Source of the DNA: Chrysopilus asiliformis
Lineage: Eukaryota > Arthropoda > Insecta > Diptera > Rhagionidae
Length of the DNA: 64,000 nucleotides
Assembly: GCA_964034945.1 (NCBI GenBank)
Contig: OZ035962.1
Location: 75,531,942 to 75,595,941 of the forward strand
Reading direction: 5' to 3'
The position numbers were made by a program, and so were the translations under genes. Shown here in pieces: positions 58,825 through 64,000 of this stretch; the stretch's first letter is position 1, and each line of letters opens with the position of its first letter. The notes beneath the pieces were generated by a model. The model was not told the DNA's origin, did no database searches, and was given only the letters and a program-made list of their open reading frames with translations.

Positions 58825-59155
58825 ATATAATGCGCCAAAAGCGCATATGTTTCGAGAAATTTCCAAAAAAACGGTATTTAAAAAAAATTGTATGGGAGGT
58901 ACCCGTTATAGCTACCGTTACTTTTCCAAAAGTTAATAAAAAACTACGATTTTCGTAAAACTTATTTACAAAAAATTTCAAGTCGCAAGGTCAACGCGTT
59001 CTCGAGGTATTTAAGATACGTACAACCGAAAGACCGACAGACAGATGCACGGAAACGAATTTCGTACTGATAAGAAAATTTCTATCCGCCCCCTTTCTCG
59101 AGTCGGTCTTCGACATAAATACAATACTTTCCCTCTATAGCAGAGGAAAGTAAAA
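58825..59155 (-). repeat. Family C copy 2
   Basis: Reversed, it reads TTTCCTCTGCTATAGAGGGAAAG (terminal hairpin), ACTCGAGAAAGGGGGC, a GTCTGTCGGTCTTTCG block, CGAGAACGCGTTGACC, GCGACTTGAAATTTTTTG and ACTTTTGGAAAAGTAACGG, as in copy 1. Confidence 0.65.
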
Positions 59156-59344
59156 ATATGTAAATATCACGGGGAAAATATATTTCCTCTAATTTTCTGC
59201 AATTTTTCTTTAGTGTAGGTTCGATTAGACATAAATATCGCCTATTTTCGTGTCCTGCCAAAAAGCAGCATTTTCCAAGACATTTCTAATTTCTAGGACA
59301 AAAATATTCAAAAAAAAAATATTTGTAGTGTCATTTCAATCGAT

Positions 59345-60150
59345 ACGAAATGTTAGCGTGACGAATATTTATACCCGTATGGTGAAACCAAAGGGTATAT
59401 TAACTTTGCCTTATCGTTTGTAACGCCAAGATCCCGTTATGACACACAAAAATGAATTACACCAGTGTGTATAGAATGATTAAAACATAACAAAAGCTAT
59501 AATTGCCAATCTGGCAATCATTGGAGACCCGTATGGTGATATTCGTATCAAAATTCGAACAGTTGTACCAAAATTCCACTTTGAAGTCAAACTTTCCAAT
59601 AAGATTTTTTTAAATTTATTCCAATCGGATTTTGATGTATGGGAGTTTTATGTAGAATCATATCCTAAACAACTTTTGTTCTTGGACTTTTTTGATAAGA
59701 TGCACCGTTTTTGAGATATTCGCAAAAAACGTTTTCATTCGTATGGGGGGTATTGATTTTTGCATGTCCGTCCGTCTGTGGCGCGGATTGCGAGCGCACG
59801 GATTGAGCTACAGACTTGAAATTTTGCGCAGATCGGTTTTTCGTAAAATGCGAGGCTAAGTTCGTTAATGGGCAAAAATGGACCATTACCCCCCCTATAC
59901 GAACGAAAACGTTTTTTGTGAATATCTCAAAAACGGTGCATCTTATCAAAAAAGTGCTAGAACAAAAGTTATTTAGGTTATGCTTCTACATAAAACTCCC
60001 ATACATCAAAATCCGATTGGAATAAATTTTAAAAAATCTTATTGGAAAGTTTGACTTCGAAGTGGAATTTTGATACAACTGTTCGCTGTTCACTTAAATC
60101 ACCATACAGATTGGCAATTATAGCTTTTGTTATGTTCATAGTTTGAGATG
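59345..60150 (+). repeat. Family B copy 3, a large foldback
   Basis: After the usual head (ATACCCGTATGGTGAAACCA, GTTTGTAACGCC) the distal part of the element is present twice in opposite orientation. The arms are 59484-59752 and 59887-60139. The loop of about 134 bases holds GCATGTCCGTCCGTCTGTGG and ACTTGAAATTTTGCGC. Copy 1 has only one arm. Confidence 0.75.
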
Positions 60151-60159
60151 AGCATTGAT

Positions 60160-61955
60160 ATTTGACCGTTCACTTGCATCTTCGGCTTCGGCGAAACATT
60201 CTTGTATATTTAGATAATACTAAAACCTACACCAAAAACAAAAATTTTGAATTTTATTCCATTTGTGCCGAAATTTCGAGATGATCGAATTGGATTTCAA
60301 TGTATGAATAAATTATGTGGAAATATATTTTACTGTTTGTTTTCTTTACAAGCTTATCGATTTCATCCACAATTTCTAAAAAAAACTTGTACGAAAGTCT
60401 CATAGGAGGTGGAAAAGAAATTATCCAATTTTATCTGTTACCAAACGTAATCTAAGAACAGTTTTAACGTTTCAAAAAAAAAAATGAATCGTATAATAGC
60501 CACAAGAGACCAATAGCCGTAATTTTAATGGATTAAAGAATCTGAAATTTTATGAAAAACTGAAAAAAACTGTAGTTCTACATCAAGCGAACGGATTGTT
60601 GATTCTTTTCCTGCATCAAAGTTCATCAAATGATACCTCTATCTAATAATTGCTATTCTGAGTAGTTCCGCATGCATTCTGCAACGTATCGGTTTTAATT
60701 TGAATTCAGAATTCTGCAATCGGCTAACTCTTGACTCCAATGAGTTAAAGGTCTTGAAAAACTCAAGAAAATCAACCAGAAAAAGCACAAAACTCAAGAA
60801 AAACCCAGAGGAAAAAAAGAAAAATGTTGAAAAGGTCGCCAATCGATCGTGAAGCTGGTTGAAAACTATTTAAAAAAAACGAAGAAAATAAGTGGAGCCC
60901 CGATGAATTTGTTGGTAAATTGTTCGAACATGAAGTGCATAGAAAGAAGGAATTCGTTGAACTTTAAGATCATCGCGAGGGACCGCATCTTAAAGTCCCC
61001 GTGAAACCTCATCCGCGATAACACAGTTTGGAATGAACGTAAATGGAGGCATCTCATCGTTTCACATTCACCTAGAGGCGAAAAAGATACTGGACCCGAG
61101 GTGGAGAAGCAAACTGTGCGCTTTGACGCTCGCGTATCGCGAATATCGCAAAAATTGCAAATTGCAGCATTCAAATCGACTTCAAGTGATCCCTTGAGGC
61201 TCCTCCAACTACCAACAACCAACATCCCACCGACTGACATGAGTAGCTTTTTTCACTCGTTTTTTATAGTTTTCTTTGTCGCCCCCTTCACGGAAATGAG
61301 GATGAACTTCAGAAGAAGAAGTAGTGAAAAATCGACTTCAATTCTGGTGTCGCAACATGAACGAATGAGCGAGGATGGGCCCCTAATTCAATTGAAATGC
61401 AGTGGCAAATATCTTCAACACCGATTGAATTGAATCTACTTCAGGCCGCACTTGGCGAAAAATCATTTTAAACTGCCGAGAATTCGAAAATTGAATTCAT
61501 AATTCAAGGTGCCAAGAATGCAACAATACCAAGTTGTGGGATTTTTCTTCTTTATTTACATCGAAAATTATCAAAACTTTGCATTGTTGTCTTTCGTTCT
61601 TGACACAAGAATGGTAGTTAGTTTGTAATTGTTTAATAAGTGATTATTTTATTTAATTACTGCATATTAACTGTTTTGGCATAAATTTGTCTTAATAAAT
61701 TGATTGTGTGAATAGGTAAATTCAGATTGCTAAATATAGATGTGATGACATAAAATCCGGAAATAATTTATCGCAAAAAGAGGAAAAAAAACCCTTTTTT
61801 ATCGATACTTGCCACTGAGAATTGACTAAACATTTGGAGAATTGACTAAACAAATATAAAAATCGCATCAAAAATGTTTGAGACATCGCAAGTGCAAGGG
61901 GCAGAAGGAACTCAAATCTTTGACATATACATATTTCACTTGAGTGTGGAAGGTG
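60160..61955. other. Unique stretch, no convincing gene
   Basis: 60900-61440 is less AT-rich, with overlapping ORFs of 124 (minus, 60866-61240) and 110 codons (plus, 61101-61433). I recognise neither and they cannot both be coding. Confidence 0.4.
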
Positions 61956-61959
61956 CGGT

Positions 61960-62195
61960 TTTGCACGTTCAAGAACCTAGCCTTGCTATTCACGAGAAAC
62001 TTATCTGTAAAAAAATTCAAGTTTCCAGCTCAATTTCTTCGAGAGTTACGGTGTGCACTCACGAACAGGCGGAAATCAAAATCTTTTGTGTAATTCATTT
62101 TTGTGTCCGACGACAACCTGATGTAATTCATTTTTGTGTCGGACGATTGGTACGTTAAGTTACTAACAGTATACTAAATCTATATGATTTTCATT
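61960..62195 (-). repeat. Family A copy 6, degraded
   Basis: TTCAAGAACCTAGCCTTGCTAT and TAATTCATTTTTGTGTCCGA are family-A words in reverse. The second is duplicated (62095 and 62124). It ends ACAGTATACTAAATC. Confidence 0.55.
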
Positions 62196-62237
62196 TAGTA
62201 CTATATGATTTTCATATTGGGTAAAAACTTTTATTAA

Positions 62238-62523
62238 CACGTTGGCTGCCATGTCGCACGTTTTCGTGCGACACCCAAATGTTACCCTGAGGCCGCGTCG
62301 CACATTTTCGTGCGACTTGGCCCCACAGGATGTTTTATGACACAAAAAAACCGTTATAACTGCAAAATTAGGACCAATAATAAAGTCGCAAGTAGTCAAA
62401 AATGATTTTTAGGCACAAAGAAATAAAAAATAACAAAAAAAGTTGGCCTCAGGTGACCAAAATCGTGAAAAGACGTTGGCACTGCACGATCAAAATCCTG
62501 AAAAGGCTTTGGCAGCCAACGTG
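62238..62523. mobile_element. piggyBac-like MITE, 286 bp
   Basis: The segment is flanked by TTAA (62234-62237, 62524-62527), with inverted ends CACGTTGGCTGCC. GTCGCACGTTTTCGTGCGAC and the variant GTCGCACATTTTCGTGCGAC form two 20-base hairpins (62254-62273 and 62298-62317). Confidence 0.85.
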
Positions 62524-62564
62524 TTAAAGGGTCTAAGAAAACGTATGCTGCGAAACCTCAAATA

Positions 62565-63317
62565 CAACTCCAAACTAAATGTCCTGTTACCAGCCAATTT
62601 CCTAGCTGGGGAAAACGATAAATATTTTTTTTTGCTGTTTTCCTAGTCAATATTCTTTTTTTTACTGAACGGCGTTAAAATTTACTGAAACACAGTAAAT
62701 TTTTACTAAAAATGCAGTTAAATATTACTGGGGAATTATTCATCCGAGTATTTTTTATTATTCCCGTTTGCCAAAAATTACTACCTGATTCTTATAGCCC
62801 TATTATGTAAGTCGTGCGGACTCGTCAATCCGCACCTACTGTCAAGTCCATTCCGCAGTGATTTGGTATTATATAAGTCCGCATGCCGTTTGCGGACTAG
62901 ACTCTGCGATCATATGCGTTGGTTCGCGTTGAACTGTCAAACGTAAGAAAGATTCGTTTCAGTCGTCACTGACACTAAAAGATTTTATTTATTTTTCAAA
63001 AATATAGCAATGTTTCCAAGTGTAGCACTTTTTTTCTTTAATGATAATAACAACACTGATATGAAAATTATAAGAAAATCAAACACAGTCTCTTTTTCTC
63101 AAAACCTCGAAATGTCACTGGAAAAGGTGAGTCCGCAGCCAAATAGATGCGGACTTGAAATTGCTTGAAACGCAGGTCGTGCGGACTTATATAATACCAA
63201 AACAGTCCGCAGTGGCTGATTTGCCGCAGTACGACGAGTCGCGCGATTTTCATAATAGGGCTATTAAACTTTACTTTTTCACCCCTGTAAATTTATCATT
63301 GTTTCACCCCAGTAAAG
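62565..63317. repeat. CAGTAAA-type element, left half
   Basis: CCAAACTAAATGTCC, GCTGTTTTCCTAGTCAATAT, AAATTTACTGAAACACAGTAAA and, after the insertion 62795-63263, TTTCACCCCAGTAAA follow the left half of copies 1 and 2. It is cut at 63318 by another sequence. Confidence 0.6.
62795..63263. mobile_element. Harbinger-like MITE, 469 bp
   Basis: Inverted ends TAGCCCTATTATG run into GTCGYGCGGACTCGTC-like subterminal words. TTA flanks both sides (62792-62794, 63264-63266). The other CAGTAAA copies show the uninterrupted site. Repeated TGCGGACTT words occur inside. Confidence 0.8.
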
Positions 63318-63454
63318 TAGGGTTGAGCATCGATAAGGTATTTCTCACCTTAAATTGAATTACTCATGAGTAGTTTGAGATGAGTAAATTGTTTTCCTCA
63401 TGAGCAGCTCGTGAGTAATATGCATGTGTTCGTGAGCTTTTTTTTTGTTAAGAA
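63318..63454 (+). mobile_element. Possible left end of a hAT-type element
   Basis: The CAGTAAA element stops abruptly and the next bases are TAGGGTTGAGCATCGATAAG, with repeated TCATGAGTA/ACTCATGAG words as in hAT subterminal regions. The other end would be beyond 64000. Confidence 0.35.
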
Positions 63455-63757
63455 TGTATGAAATGTATGGAATGTATGATGGGATGTATGGAATGTATGA
63501 TGGAATGTATGGAAGGTATGATGGAATGTATGATCGAATGTATGGAATGAATGATGGAATGTATGATGGAATGTATAGAATGTATGATGGAATGTATGGA
63601 ATGTATGGAATGAATGATGGAATGGAAGGAATGTACGATGGAATGTATCGAATGTATGATGGAATGTGTGGAATGTATGGAATGTATGATGGAATGTATG
63701 ATGGAATGTATGGAATGTTTGATGGAATGTATGGAATGTATGATGGAATGTATGATG
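63455..63757. repeat. Minisatellite of GGAATGTATGAT-type words
   Basis: About 300 bases consist of ATGTATGGA and ATGTATGATGGA words in variable order (period 8-12). Both strands are open because the unit lacks stops in some frames; the apparent MYGMYDG and YIPSYIP proteins are artefacts. Confidence 0.9.
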
Positions 63758-64000
63758 GTTTTTTCTTCATTTTTTTAATTCGGCTCTATTTTTTATTTAA
63801 TTAATTCAATTTATTAAATTTATAACCAAAAAGGCATATGCCTCATACAAAGGTTACAAGATTGTTTGCTTAAAATTAATATAAAATATTAAAAAAAAAA
63901 ATTATTTCATCCTTTTTAGTGGAAAATGAATAGCTGGTAAAGAAATAAATCAGTTGTTTCAGCAAGATAAAATCTCAGTGCAGGCAATGCTCACTCATGA
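63758..64000. other. Window edge, no feature
   Basis: AT-rich with nothing recognisable. Confidence 0.4.

Noticed and set aside
60866..61433. Overlapping ORFs of 124 and 110 codons on opposite strands
   Set aside because: Neither has a known domain, and the overlap shows the region is simply less AT-rich.
63360..63804. ORFs giving MYGMYDG or YIPSYIP proteins
   Set aside because: They are a stop-free minisatellite read on both strands.

Overview
This is AT-rich eukaryotic nuclear DNA, most likely from an insect and probably a fly (inference from the mariner, Tc1, pogo, hAT, piggyBac-like and Harbinger-like elements, the LINE/SINE tails, and dispersed repeats built like a repeat known from Drosophila). 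I see no bacterial-type operons, CRISPR array or rRNA. The window holds one convincing cellular gene. Almost everything else is transposable-element debris, much of it nested.

The gene lies on the minus strand (14520-17325). A 2.6-kb 5' coding exon opens at an ATG, ends at a clear GT donor and joins, by my reading, to a 44-base terminal exon. The protein of about 882 residues is polar and basic, has a nine-cysteine cluster near its C-terminus, and is not one I recognise.

Layout. 1-5.6 kb: a TTAA-flanked MITE, then two nested stacks (family-A repeat > TA-flanked MITE > hAT-type > pogo-type MITE; and mariner > hAT-type > inverted-repeat MITE > piggyBac-type MITE). 5.6-14.5 kb: unique DNA with MITEs, a LINE tail, a CAGTAAA-rich element, a hairpin cluster and a mariner fragment. 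14.5-17.3 kb: the gene. 18-24.5 kb: family A, a 1.2-kb inverted-repeat element with a SINE inside, families F and B. 26-31 kb: family A, a GTAAAATTAC-rich element, a long palindrome and a seven-copy 122-bp tandem array. 30.8-33.7 kb: another four-level nest. 35-37 kb: LINE tail, MITEs and a SINE with target-site duplication. 39.7-46.4 kb: a pogo-derived element, a CAGTAAA element carrying an insertion with a 4-bp duplication, and a nearly complete Tc1-like element whose transposase has four stop codons. 47.5-56.8 kb: more dispersed repeats and a hAT relic. 58.8-64 kb: families C, B and A, a large foldback, MITEs and a TGTATGGAA-type minisatellite.

For clarity I label dispersed families A-F. 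A to D differ in sequence but share one build: a terminal hairpin, a GTTTGTAACGC-like block in A and B, a run of GTCCGTC/GACAG words, and CTTGAAATTTTG. Many insertion boundaries are certified by exact target-site duplications and, in several cases, by an uninterrupted sister copy elsewhere in the window. Boundaries of the A-F copies are approximate because I could not align them computationally.
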